A stretch of DNA of 64,000 nt, from the NCBI GenBank assembly GCA_947037125.1, contig CAMQTJ010000005.1:1-64000 (forward strand), in the 5' to 3' direction. Below are positions 26,768 through 36,213 of this stretch, piece by piece (within the stretch, counting starts at the first letter, position 1; each line of letters begins with the position of its first letter). The notes beneath the pieces were generated by a model. That model did not search any database, was not told the origin of the DNA, and saw only the letters and a list, made by a program, of their open reading frames with translations. Source of the stretch: an uncultured Holdemania sp. (GTDB lineage Bacteria > Bacillota_I > Bacilli_A > Erysipelotrichales > Erysipelotrichaceae). Position numbers and translations under genes: made by a program.

Positions 26768-28854
26768 CGTTTAAAATCCTTTACTAATTGTTTTTCACTT
26801 ATACATATAAATGTAGGGCGACCATGTGGACAATTAAATGGTTGCTTACAATTTTTTAAGTCTACAATAACTTTTTCCATTTCAATTTGAGTTAAAAAAC
26901 GATTAAATCTAATTGATGAATGACATGCCATAGTTGCAATTTTATCTTTATTTAATTCAATTTTACTAATATCATTCACATCTTTAAACATATCTAAGAT
27001 ATCTTGTAGAAATAATACTTCATCTAAATCATTCATCCAAAGTGGCACACTTCTTACAATTAAACTATTATGTGAAAATTCTTCAAACTCAATATCAATT
27101 GCTTTTGCGTATTGATTTAATTCAGCTAATTGATTAATACACATAGCTGTAGCATTTAATGTTATTGGTATTAATAAATCAGTATGAAAACTCTTTGTAT
27201 CTAAAACCTTTTGTATTCTTTCATAATTGTATCTTTCTTGTGCTGCATGTTGGTCAATAATGTATAAACCATCATCACTACTACAAATGATGTACTTACC
27301 ATGCATTTGACCTATAACACTTAAATTAGGAAACTTATTATCCACATCACTATTTAAGATTTCACCATCGACATCAAGCTGATTTAAATCAAATTGTTTT
27401 TGTTTATAAGTTTCATTTTCACTTGCATACTCTAACTTTTGTTCTTTAACTTGATAGTTAATAGGAAAAATATCATCTGCTTTAACAGTAATAATATCAG
27501 TATTAATTATAGGATTTGAAACATTTATTTGATTATTATGTTGATAACTTTCAACAATTTCCTCATTATTATCCACACTGATAACATTATTAATATCTAT
27601 TTTTTTATCCACATTATCTTTACGTTCAAAAAAGTCTTTAATAGCTTCATCATGGATACTATGACTTTGTTGTATTGAATTATTATTAATATTTTTCATT
27701 GTATTAATATCATTATTCACATTAATTATTGAACTTGTATCAACATTATCATTTTTACTAACATTATTGATTTGATTATTTATTTCTTCAACTTTATCCA
27801 CATCTAATGTTTGTGCATCATTAAAATGCTTATCGGTAGATAAACTTGTTTTAGTAACATAATTCGCTCTCATAACATTATCTAGCGCTTTTTTTAGTCC
27901 ATCACTTATTAAATATTCTAGTTGTGTCTGTTTTGATAAACGTACTTCCCATTTAGATGGATGGACATTTACGTCAACTAGCTGCTCGTCCATTTTAATG
28001 TTGATAATTATGATAGGGTAACGACTATGATCCATATATGAATTATAGGCATTGATAATTGCTTTATTTATTCTAAAAGACTTAATCATCCGCTGATTAA
28101 TAAAAATATGTATATAGTTTTTATTTGCACGATTAATTTGTGGCAATAGGGCAACACCACTAATCTTGTAATCAAAGTCTTCAAAATCAAATTTAAAAGC
28201 ATTTTTATAACAATCTCTGCCATAAATAATACTTATAACTTCACTTAAATCATTTAGTCCTGATGTTTTAAGTATCTCTTTATTATTATTTATTAATCTA
28301 AAAGATATATTTGGATTACCTAGTGCAAATTTATAAACAACATCTTGAATTACTGCCATTTCATAGTTTTCTGACTTTAAATATTTTAATCTTGCAGGAG
28401 TTTTATAAAATAGGTTAGTAATACTTATACTAGTACCTTTATTACAGGCCATTGGTATTACTTCTACAATTTCACCATAATGATTATTTACTTTATAACC
28501 ATCATTACCACAATTAGTTATTAGTTCTACTTTGGAAACACTTGCAATTGAAGGCAGTGCTTCCCCTCTAAAACCTAATGATTTAATTGACCATAGATCA
28601 TCATTATTACTTATTTTACTTGTAGCATGGCGATCAAAGCATTTCACCGCATCATCTTTATCCATACCACAACCATTATCACTAACAACTATTTTTAATA
28701 ATCCACCATTTGATGTGGTAACTTCAATGCGTGTAGCTTTAGCGTCAATACTATTTTCGATTAACTCTTTTATGATTCCTGATGGTCTTTCAACAACTTC
28801 ACCTGCTGCAATAAGATTCGCAAGATTATCACTTAATTGATGTATTATAGCCAT
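26764..28854 (-). CDS. mutL: DNA mismatch repair protein MutL
   Basis: A 696-residue MutL. The N-terminal GHKL ATPase (about 1-330) has IAAGEVVERP, ELIENSIDA, DNGCGM and GFRGEAL. A long Asn/Asp-rich low-complexity linker follows (about 340-510). The C-terminal dimerisation/endonuclease domain has DQHAAQER...E, ACHSSIRFNR and CPHGRPT, so this is an endonuclease-type MutL as expected where MutH is absent. The linker contains four TTATCCACA 9-mers on the plus strand (27338-27802). It follows mutS by seven bases. Confidence 0.95.
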   Translation of the reverse strand: MAIIHQLSDNLANLIAAGEVVERPSGIIKELIENSIDAKATRIEVTTSNGGLLKIVVSDNGCGMDKDDAVKCFDRHATSKISNNDDLWSIKSLGFRGEALPSIASVSKVELITNCGNDGYKVNNHYGEIVEVIPMACNKGTSISITNLFYKTPARLKYLKSENYEMAVIQDVVYKFALGNPNISFRLINNNKEILKTSGLNDLSEVISIIYGRDCYKNAFKFDFEDFDYKISGVALLPQINRANKNYIHIFINQRMIKSFRINKAIINAYNSYMDHSRYPIIIINIKMDEQLVDVNVHPSKWEVRLSKQTQLEYLISDGLKKALDNVMRANYVTKTSLSTDKHFNDAQTLDVDKVEEINNQINNVSKNDNVDTSSIINVNNDINTMKNINNNSIQQSHSIHDEAIKDFFERKDNVDKKIDINNVISVDNNEEIVESYQHNNQINVSNPIINTDIITVKADDIFPINYQVKEQKLEYASENETYKQKQFDLNQLDVDGEILNSDVDNKFPNLSVIGQMHGKYIICSSDDGLYIIDQHAAQERYNYERIQKVLDTKSFHTDLLIPITLNATAMCINQLAELNQYAKAIDIEFEEFSHNSLIVRSVPLWMNDLDEVLFLQDILDMFKDVNDISKIELNKDKIATMACHSSIRFNRFLTQIEMEKVIVDLKNCKQPFNCPHGRPTFICISEKQLVKDFKR

Positions 28855-28861
28855 ATTATAC

Positions 28862-31384
28862 CTACTTCAACATAGCCTTTAAATCATAAATTGCATTTAA
28901 GGCCTCAATTGGTGTTAGTTTATTTGGATCAATTTGTTTAATCATTTGCTTAAGATCTACAGCATTTTCATCAACAACTGTCTCACTTACAAACATTCCA
29001 AAAGATTGTTGAACAACTTTCTTTTCACTTTCAAATTGTGCTAATAATTCATTACTACGATTTATAATTGCATCTGGTAAATTCGCAAGTTTCGCAACAT
29101 TGATACCATAAGATTGATTAGCTTTACCTTCCACAATACGATACATAAAACTTATATCACCATCATTATTTTTTACTAATACATTCACGTTTTTTACATT
29201 GTCTAAACTATCTTCTAATTGTGTTATTTCATGATAATGAGTACTAAATAAAGTTTTTGCTTTTATTTTTACACTTATATATTCAATCATCGACATAGCA
29301 ATACTCATACCATCATAGGTCGATGTTCCTCTACCGATTTCATCAAATAAAATTAATGATTTATTTGTTGCATTACTTAATGCATAATTTGCTTCATTCA
29401 TTTCAACCATAAAAGTTGATTGACCACTTAAGATATCATCACTTGCACCAAGTCTTGTAAACAACTTATCAAAAATAGGCGTAATACAACTATCACATGC
29501 AGTATAACAACCTATTTGAGCCATGATTACATTCAATGCAATTTGACGCATATACGTAGATTTACCACCCATATTTGGTCCTGTTATAATTAAAATACTT
29601 TTATCATGATCCATATAACAATTATTTGATACATAATTTATTTCTTTACTTTCGCATAACATTGGATGTTTACCTTCAATTATTTCAAGTTTATCATCAC
29701 TAAAAATAGGACGACAATAATGATTATTAGCCGATGTAACACTTAAGGCATAAAGTACATCAATATAAGCTAAATTATTAGCTACTTTATGTAGTTTTGG
29801 TAGATATTTTTGAATAGATACAACTAAATCAATAAACAATTGATATTCAAGTTTTAATGCACGATCAAATGAATTTAAAATTGTGTCCTCTTTTTCTTTA
29901 AGTTGAGCTGTAATATAACGTTCATTATTTGATAAAGTTTGTTTACGAATATATCCATATTCTTCTTTAACCATACCAACTTGACCTTTACTTACTTCTA
30001 TATAATAACCAAATACACGATTATAACCGATCTTTAAAGTCTTGATTCCAGTTTTTTCTCTTTCAATATTTTCTTGCCTTAAAATCCATTGTTTACTATC
30101 AGTCGCTAAAAGTTTTAATTCATCTAATTTTTCGTCATAATTATCTTTAAATAAATTCCCATCTTTTAATGATACTGCAGGACTTTCTAATAATGCATTA
30201 TCTAAAAGATCACATAAATCACTACAATAATCAATTTTGATTAATTCTTTAAATTGTTCATACTCACTCAAATAATTCATAATAATAGGAACTTGTTTTA
30301 GTGTCTTTAATAAACGTACTAAATCAATAGCATTAACACTTTTATATGCAATCTTTGCAATGCATCTTTGTAAGTCATAAATTTGTGATAAAGCATTTTT
30401 TAAATCCATTCTTAAATTATAATTATTAACCATAACTTCAACTTTATCTAAACGTTGATTAATTTCATCTTCTATTACTAATGGCTCAGAAATAACTTTT
30501 TTAAGCATTCTAGAACCCATTGAACTTTGACACTTATCAAGATAACCCCATAAGGTATTAGACTTACCCACAGCCCTTAAAGGAGCTATAAGTTCAAGGT
30601 TTGTGATAGTAGAATAATCCATAGTCATATATTGATTACTATCTTCAAGTTTTAAGATTTGTAGGTGTGATAACATTTGTTTAGAAGTAGCCAAACAATA
30701 ATTAATTAATTTACCATAACTATTTAAAACATTCACATCTTTTATATGATTACATAATTCAAGATAATTTTCATCGATATCATTTTTATCACAATAAGAA
30801 ATAGTTATACTACCTAAATTACGAATACTATCAATTATTTTTGGGTTAAAGTCATTCACAACAACAATTTCTCTAACATTATTTTTCAACATCGTTTGTA
30901 ATAGTCCTAGTTTTTCTGATTTGATTCTTAGGGCAATACACTCTCCTGTAGACATATCTAAAAGACTTATTGCATACCCATATTGATAATCCACAATACT
31001 TGCAATTCTAATTGCATTTTTTTCATCTAAACTATCATCCATTAAAGTACCTGGTGTTATTATCTTTACAACATCACGCTTTACAATACCAACAGCTTCA
31101 CTTGGCGATTCTAATTGTTCAACCATGGCAACTTTATGACCAAGAGCAACTAATCTTTGAATATAGCTATTAACCGCATGATGAGGAACTCCACACATTG
31201 GTATTTTTTCTTCAACGCCACCATTACGTTTAGTTAATACTAAGTCTAGTGCCGAAGAAGCAATTTTCGCATCATCAAAAAACATTTCATAAAAATCTCC
31301 TAAACGATAAAAAACCAGTGCATCTTTATAATTTTCTTTCACATCCAAGTATTGACGCATCATCGGCGTATATTTTTTTTCCAT
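28862..31384 (-). CDS. mutS: DNA mismatch repair protein MutS
   Basis: An 840-residue mismatch-binding ATPase. The start MEKKYTPMMRQYL at 31384 was chosen for its GGAG site. The mismatch-reading motif FYRLGDFYEMF is near residue 30. The C-terminal ATPase has Walker A TGPNMGGKSTYMRQ, Walker B ILFDEIGRGTSTYDG and the FSTHYHEIT switch. The C-terminal tail has the helix-turn-helix used in dimer and beta-clamp contact. It is the first gene of mutS-mutL-miaA-tcdA. Confidence 0.96.
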   Translation of the reverse strand: MEKKYTPMMRQYLDVKENYKDALVFYRLGDFYEMFFDDAKIASSALDLVLTKRNGGVEEKIPMCGVPHHAVNSYIQRLVALGHKVAMVEQLESPSEAVGIVKRDVVKIITPGTLMDDSLDEKNAIRIASIVDYQYGYAISLLDMSTGECIALRIKSEKLGLLQTMLKNNVREIVVVNDFNPKIIDSIRNLGSITISYCDKNDIDENYLELCNHIKDVNVLNSYGKLINYCLATSKQMLSHLQILKLEDSNQYMTMDYSTITNLELIAPLRAVGKSNTLWGYLDKCQSSMGSRMLKKVISEPLVIEDEINQRLDKVEVMVNNYNLRMDLKNALSQIYDLQRCIAKIAYKSVNAIDLVRLLKTLKQVPIIMNYLSEYEQFKELIKIDYCSDLCDLLDNALLESPAVSLKDGNLFKDNYDEKLDELKLLATDSKQWILRQENIEREKTGIKTLKIGYNRVFGYYIEVSKGQVGMVKEEYGYIRKQTLSNNERYITAQLKEKEDTILNSFDRALKLEYQLFIDLVVSIQKYLPKLHKVANNLAYIDVLYALSVTSANNHYCRPIFSDDKLEIIEGKHPMLCESKEINYVSNNCYMDHDKSILIITGPNMGGKSTYMRQIALNVIMAQIGCYTACDSCITPIFDKLFTRLGASDDILSGQSTFMVEMNEANYALSNATNKSLILFDEIGRGTSTYDGMSIAMSMIEYISVKIKAKTLFSTHYHEITQLEDSLDNVKNVNVLVKNNDGDISFMYRIVEGKANQSYGINVAKLANLPDAIINRSNELLAQFESEKKVVQQSFGMFVSETVVDENAVDLKQMIKQIDPNKLTPIEALNAIYDLKAMLK

Positions 31385-31399
31385 ATAAAGTCTCCTATT

Positions 31400-31586
31400 A
31401 AAAGTTACTAACAATTATTTATTTATTACACAAATATATTAATTGTTATCCACATAAATTATTTATTATTTCAATATTTAATGTATAAACATACTTTAAA
31501 TTTCATATCAAAAGTTACTAACATAATATGATTTATTGCATTAAAATATAAAAAGTTATCAACAAACTTAACTTTAAAGTTAAGTT
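31400..31586. promoter_or_regulatory. Repeat-rich region upstream of mutS
   Basis: Three near-identical 13-mers, AAAAGTTACTAAC (31400-31412 and 31510-31522) and AAAAGTTATCAAC (31551-31563), accompany one perfect DnaA box TTATCCACA (31446-31454) and a perfect 22-bp palindrome (31565-31586, half-site AACTTAACTTT). The palindrome lies just past the stop of the EIICB-like gene and could also act as a terminator stem. The protein that reads these repeats is unknown. Confidence 0.45.
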
Positions 31587-31602
31587 CATTAATAACTCAA
31601 GT

Positions 31603-33153
31603 TTATTTTGCCACTCGTTTACTAGCTTTAACTCTCTTATTTAATTCTGTTCGATATATAGTACTTGAAGCACCAAAATCAATTGCATATCCTGATTTTG
31701 TTTCCACAATTTTACTTGCACCTATTTCTTTAAAAATATTATAATTAATTAATTTTGAATCATATACTTGCATATATAATCTAAATGGTGAAGAATATAA
31801 CATTTTCACATTTGTAATCCCACCAACTGCTTCACATAATTTATTTAACTTATACTCAGTTAGACCTGTATTAAATAAATCAAGTGCTAAAAAGCGATAA
31901 TAAATTTGAACCATTGCATAATAGACAATTGCAGTGACTACACCAATAATTCCAAGCATCACCAATTGATCAGACAAACTTAAATTTCTTACATGAATCA
32001 ACAAATCAAATATACTACCCGGCATTGCTACAACTGATGAACCAGAATAAGCAAAACCTATATTAATTTCTAGTGCTGCACACAACCCATACAATAGCCC
32101 ATTCACAAACAAATGCATAAAGAAAAGAATTGGTGCTGTAACTAATAACAATATTTCTACCGGTAAGTAGATACCTGTAATTAGTGATACAATTATCGCT
32201 AATACAAAAAATAACCGGATTCTTTTTCTCTCAATTTTATCAGTAAATAAAGTAAAGAATGATATTATTAAAGCAGGCATAGCAAACAAATTAATAATAT
32301 AATATGGAGTAATAAATCTACCAACACCTGTCGGTACCATATTACGTGCCATTTGTGCCATCCATACTGTAACATCACCAGCATAACCAACACCTGTCAT
32401 ATCAATCCAAGAACCACCTAAATCAGTAAAGTAAAAGCTATATCGGATTAATCCACCAAGATTAAATACTGAAAATAAACGATCCAATATCCCATACATA
32501 AATAAATTTACAGGGTTACCAATATCTTTCGCAATATACATAACCGCTTCATTAACACCCACTATGAAATATGGCCATATAAAACAAAATAATAGTCCTA
32601 ATAAAAAACTATAAAAGATTGATAAAATTACACCATAACTAAATCTATCGATAAATGAAAATAGTCCATAACGCAATTTATTTTTAGCTCTCATTGCAAT
32701 AAATCTTGTAGAAAAACCGATTGATATTGCTCCAATTAATCCTGATTGTAATGGATAACGAATATATCCACTCATTTGTGCAATTTTAGTTGTATTGAAT
32801 GATAATCCTAATATTTGTGAATATGCACTTGATCCTAAGTCTTGTTGTGCATAAATCATTGTTGTAATCAAAAAGATAACATAACCAATAATTCCAAATA
32901 AAATTGATTCATCTGAATTATTTTTTCTAGATACCATTTTAATTAAAACTAAAAAAGGAAAATTCGCAATAATAAAATTCGCAATAGTCTTTACTAAATG
33001 TGCCATAATAATCAAGTGCTCATTATCAACTATATAAAACATTTCTAAATTTGGATTTAAAACTAAATTACTACAAGTAAGTAAAGTTAGTCCAATAAAT
33101 AGTAATTTTAATGGAAATTGAAAAATATCATAAAAAGAATTCCATCTTAGCAT
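31603..33153 (-). CDS. PTS EIICB-like membrane protein lacking the EIIB cysteine
   Basis: A 516-residue protein of the glucose-PTS EIIC fold (about residues 1-420, about ten hydrophobic helices; segments such as NPVNLFMYGILDRLF and GIYLPVEILLLVTAPILFFMH). An EIIB-like tail (about 435-500) follows, beginning NKLCEAVGGITNVKMLYSS. Where active EIIB proteins have the phosphorylated Cys of CxTRLR, this one has Ser (SSPFRLYMQVYD, near residue 454). It therefore should not carry phosphate in the usual way. It has no EIIA or sugar-hydrolase neighbour. It may be a sensor, a facilitator, or a protein using another EIIB; all three are inference. Confidence 0.75.
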   Translation of the reverse strand: MLRWNSFYDIFQFPLKLLFIGLTLLTCSNLVLNPNLEMFYIVDNEHLIIMAHLVKTIANFIIANFPFLVLIKMVSRKNNSDESILFGIIGYVIFLITTMIYAQQDLGSSAYSQILGLSFNTTKIAQMSGYIRYPLQSGLIGAISIGFSTRFIAMRAKNKLRYGLFSFIDRFSYGVILSIFYSFLLGLLFCFIWPYFIVGVNEAVMYIAKDIGNPVNLFMYGILDRLFSVFNLGGLIRYSFYFTDLGGSWIDMTGVGYAGDVTVWMAQMARNMVPTGVGRFITPYYIINLFAMPALIISFFTLFTDKIERKRIRLFFVLAIIVSLITGIYLPVEILLLVTAPILFFMHLFVNGLLYGLCAALEINIGFAYSGSSVVAMPGSIFDLLIHVRNLSLSDQLVMLGIIGVVTAIVYYAMVQIYYRFLALDLFNTGLTEYKLNKLCEAVGGITNVKMLYSSPFRLYMQVYDSKLINYNIFKEIGASKIVETKSGYAIDFGASSTIYRTELNKRVKASKRVAK

Positions 33154-33189
33154 ATCATCACCTCATATAATATGATAACATTAATATAG

Positions 33190-33212
33190 CGACGATTCAA
33201 TTGAATGTCGTC
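33190..33212. promoter_or_regulatory. Palindrome between EIICB-like gene and rodA/ftsW gene
   Basis: A perfect ATTCAATTGAAT core flanked by imperfect CGAC/GTCG arms, in the divergent intergenic region. It is a candidate regulator site or transcript hairpin. Confidence 0.35.
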
Positions 33213-33237
33213 AATATTAATCAAATTAGGAGAATTC

Positions 33238-34425
33238 ATGAACCAATCAAATAAAAGAAAGTTTTATATCGATAAAACACTAGTTACATTATTAATAATT
33301 TTCGCAATAGTGAGCGTTGTCTCAATATATTGTGCACAACCAATTATGCAAAGTTACTTAAGAGATTCAAATCTATTCATCAAGCAAGCTATGTGGTACA
33401 CCATAGGTTTTTGCTTAATTGTTTTCTTATTATTTTTTAGAATCGATCGAATATTTACAGGTGTTAAAATATTTTATTATATTTTGCTTGTTTTATTGGC
33501 GATTTTACTTTTTGATAAATTTATCTTTGACTTACCTAATTCATTTATCCGCCCAATTAATGGAACAACTGCTTGGTATCAAATAAAGTTCATCGGTTCA
33601 TTTCAACCATCAGAATTCATGAAAATTATTTTAGTTATAATGTGCGGGATTACAATCCATGAACACAATATCGAAAAACAAGATACTTCATTTGCATCTG
33701 ACATACGCTTATTTATAAAAATAGCTGTGATAGCTGTCCCACCACTTGTAATGATATTATTACAACCAGATAGTGGAATACCTTTAATTATTATCATAAG
33801 TATATTATCAATGTTATTAATTTCAGGAATACGAAAAGAGTGGTTTTATATTGGTGTTTCAGTTTTAGTAATAGTTATTTCGACATTTATGATTTTATAT
33901 TATTTTTTCCCAACACAATTAATTGATATTTTCGGTTCAAGTTATCAGTTAAATCGATTTTATGGATGGCTTGATAGTGATAAATATTATCTATCTCATG
34001 GCAATCAACTTTATACATCACAACTAGCAATGGGCTCAAGTGGCTTATTTGGTAGTGGTATAAAAGAATTACTTGTTTATTTCCCTGAAGCTCATACCGA
34101 TTTTATTTTTGCTGTAATTGGACAAAACTTTGGTTTTATTGGAACAATCTTTACTGTTTTATTATGTACTACGTTTGATTTAAAGATGATATCAATCGCA
34201 TATAGTTATCAAAATTCCGCAGAAAAATATGCAATAATTGGAATCATCAGCATGATTGTTTTTCAACAATTACAAAACATGGGTATGATCATTGGTCTTA
34301 TGCCAATAACAGGTATCACCTTACCTTTAATTTCATATGGCGGTAGTAGTATGTTGTCTTATATGATACCATTTGCCATAATGTTTTATATGTCATCAAC
34401 CAATCGTCACAAAAGAATTCATTAA
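33238..34425 (+). CDS. SEDS-family peptidoglycan polymerase (RodA/FtsW)
   Basis: A 395-residue membrane protein. The start MNQSNKRKFYID at 33238 was chosen for the AGGAG site eight bases before it. About ten hydrophobic helices carry the SEDS motifs INGTTAWYQIKFIGSFQPSEFMK, LLQPDSGIPLI, SHTDF-like PEAHTDFIFAVIGQNFGFIG and the C-terminal GITLPLISYGGSSML. It polymerises lipid II together with a class B penicillin-binding protein. RodA is more likely than FtsW since no division genes are near, but the two are hard to tell apart. Confidence 0.88.
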   Translation: MNQSNKRKFYIDKTLVTLLIIFAIVSVVSIYCAQPIMQSYLRDSNLFIKQAMWYTIGFCLIVFLLFFRIDRIFTGVKIFYYILLVLLAILLFDKFIFDLPNSFIRPINGTTAWYQIKFIGSFQPSEFMKIILVIMCGITIHEHNIEKQDTSFASDIRLFIKIAVIAVPPLVMILLQPDSGIPLIIIISILSMLLISGIRKEWFYIGVSVLVIVISTFMILYYFFPTQLIDIFGSSYQLNRFYGWLDSDKYYLSHGNQLYTSQLAMGSSGLFGSGIKELLVYFPEAHTDFIFAVIGQNFGFIGTIFTVLLCTTFDLKMISIAYSYQNSAEKYAIIGIISMIVFQQLQNMGMIIGLMPITGITLPLISYGGSSMLSYMIPFAIMFYMSSTNRHKRIH

Positions 34426-34434
34426 TTTTTATTC

Positions 34435-34467
34435 AAACTTAAATTAGTCATTAATTTAAGTTTTTTT
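34435..34467 (+). terminator. Terminator after the SEDS gene
   Basis: AACTTAAATTA/TAATTTAAGTT stem followed by seven T. Confidence 0.8.
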
Positions 34468-34525
34468 ATATCTATACTATTATAATTTATAGGTATATAC
34501 TTATTTATATATGGAGGAAATACAT

Positions 34526-35398
34526 ATGAGCATTGTAATCGAAACAAAAAAACTAACTAAAAGTTATGGTAAATCACGAGGAATTATTGACATCGATTTA
34601 TCAATTAATCAGGGTGAAATTTTTGGATTTATTGGACCAAATGGGGCAGGTAAATCCACAACAATTAGAACGTTATTAGGATTAATATTTAAAACAAGTG
34701 GTGAGGCTAAAATCTTTGGTTTAGACTGTGAAAAAAACAGCCACGAAATATTAGCCGAAGTAGGATATCTACCCAGCGAAGTTTTTTATTATGATAATAT
34801 GAAAGCAATTGATCTTTTAAAATATTCAGCGAGTTTTTATAAAAAAGATTGTACTAAAAGAATTTATGAGTTGGGAGAAGTTTTAGAACTTGACTTAAAT
34901 AAAAAGATTGAGGACATGAGTTTAGGTAATAAGAAAAAAGTTGGAATAATACAAGGGCTATTACATAGTCCAAAATTGATTATTTTAGATGAACCTACAA
35001 GTGGTCTTGATCCATTAATGCAAAAGAAATTTTTTGAATTAATCAAACAAGAAAATCAAAAAGGTGCAACCGTTTTATTTTCATCACACATCTTAAGTGA
35101 AGTACAAAAAATTTGTGACCGTGTTGCAATAATAAAAGAAGGTCGTATACTGCAAGTTGAAAAAATCAGTGACCTTACAAGCAGTGCCTATAAAAGTGTT
35201 TACTTTACAACTTCATCTCAAATCAATGACTTTCAATTAGATGGAGCACTTAATATAGAAATTACTAATAATTCAGTAAGTTTTGTATATAAAGGTAATT
35301 GTAATAACTTATTACAACAATTAAATAAATATGAAATCACAAATATTGATATTACTGAACCAAGCTTAGAAGATATCTTTATGCATTATTATGTGTAG
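34526..35398 (+). CDS. ABC-2 exporter ATPase
   Basis: A 290-residue ABC ATPase. The start MSIVIETKKLTKSYG at 34526 was chosen because the upstream in-frame ATG overlaps the GGAGGAA ribosome site. Walker A GPNGAGKST, signature MSLGNKKK, Walker B IILDEPTSGLDP and the C-terminal extension typical of CcmA/NatA-type subunits are present. It drives the permeases encoded next; the cargo is unknown. Confidence 0.92.
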   Translation: MSIVIETKKLTKSYGKSRGIIDIDLSINQGEIFGFIGPNGAGKSTTIRTLLGLIFKTSGEAKIFGLDCEKNSHEILAEVGYLPSEVFYYDNMKAIDLLKYSASFYKKDCTKRIYELGEVLELDLNKKIEDMSLGNKKKVGIIQGLLHSPKLIILDEPTSGLDPLMQKKFFELIKQENQKGATVLFSSHILSEVQKICDRVAIIKEGRILQVEKISDLTSSAYKSVYFTTSSQINDFQLDGALNIEITNNSVSFVYKGNCNNLLQQLNKYEITNIDITEPSLEDIFMHYYV

Positions 35399-35409
35399 GG
35401 GGATCATAT

Positions 35410-36201
35410 ATGAACGTTCTTAAATTTGAATTAAAATCTATTTGTAAATCAGTTATCATTTGGACACTAGCTATTATTGCTTTTTTATATTGTTTTTCAA
35501 TTGGCGTTTTTCCCATTATGAATGAAAATGCTGATTTAATGAGTCAAGCTGTTGCTTCAATGCCACAAGGTTTTGCACAGGCCTTTGGTGTAGACATGAA
35601 TTTACTTGTAGGATTTGAAGGCTTTTATAATTTTAGTTTCATGTATTTATCTGTCATGGGAGCTATTATGGCAAGTAGTATTACAATTAATGTTTTTTCA
35701 AAAGAGAAAAGAGCAAAATGTTCAGATTTTATTTTCTCTAAGCCAATCAGACGTCAATCTTTATTTACCTATAAATTATTAGCTGTTATTATTGCTTTAT
35801 TAATTTCTAACTGTTTTTACATAATTGTATCAATTACAATGTTTAGTCAACATAATATTGCATTAAATGAAGCATTTATGGCATCATTATCATTATTATT
35901 TACACAACTTATTTTTGTTGCAATTGGAATCATAATTTCACAATTCAGTAAAAAAATTCGTTCAGTTTCTGCCATTTCAACAATGATTGGATTTGTGGCT
36001 TTCGCAATATCGGCATTAGTTAATATAATTGAAATTGATTACATTGAATACTTATCACCTTTAAAATTTTTCGAACCTATTAAAATTTTTACTGATGGTG
36101 GATATAATCTATTTTTCTTAATATGGGCTAGTGTTATTATCTTAGTATGCATTGGAATATCATTTGTTTCCTATACAAAAAAAGATACTGCAATCAATTA
36201 A
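35410..36201 (+). CDS. ABC-2 exporter permease (copy 1)
   Basis: A 263-residue, six-helix ABC-2 permease (MNVLKFELKSICKSVIIWT start, YKLLAVIIALLISN). It begins 11 bases after the ATPase stop with a GGGGG site. It is the most divergent of three related permeases in the operon, but shares their layout: an N-terminal helix, a long outside loop with SMPQGFAQAFGVD, and the FSKPIRRQS loop. Confidence 0.85.
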   Translation: MNVLKFELKSICKSVIIWTLAIIAFLYCFSIGVFPIMNENADLMSQAVASMPQGFAQAFGVDMNLLVGFEGFYNFSFMYLSVMGAIMASSITINVFSKEKRAKCSDFIFSKPIRRQSLFTYKLLAVIIALLISNCFYIIVSITMFSQHNIALNEAFMASLSLLFTQLIFVAIGIIISQFSKKIRSVSAISTMIGFVAFAISALVNIIEIDYIEYLSPLKFFEPIKIFTDGGYNLFFLIWASVIILVCIGISFVSYTKKDTAIN

Positions 36202-36213
36202 AGGAGTAACATT

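Noticed and set aside
31400-31602. Replication origin
   Set aside because: Only one exact DnaA box is in the gap, and dnaA, dnaN or other origin genes are absent.
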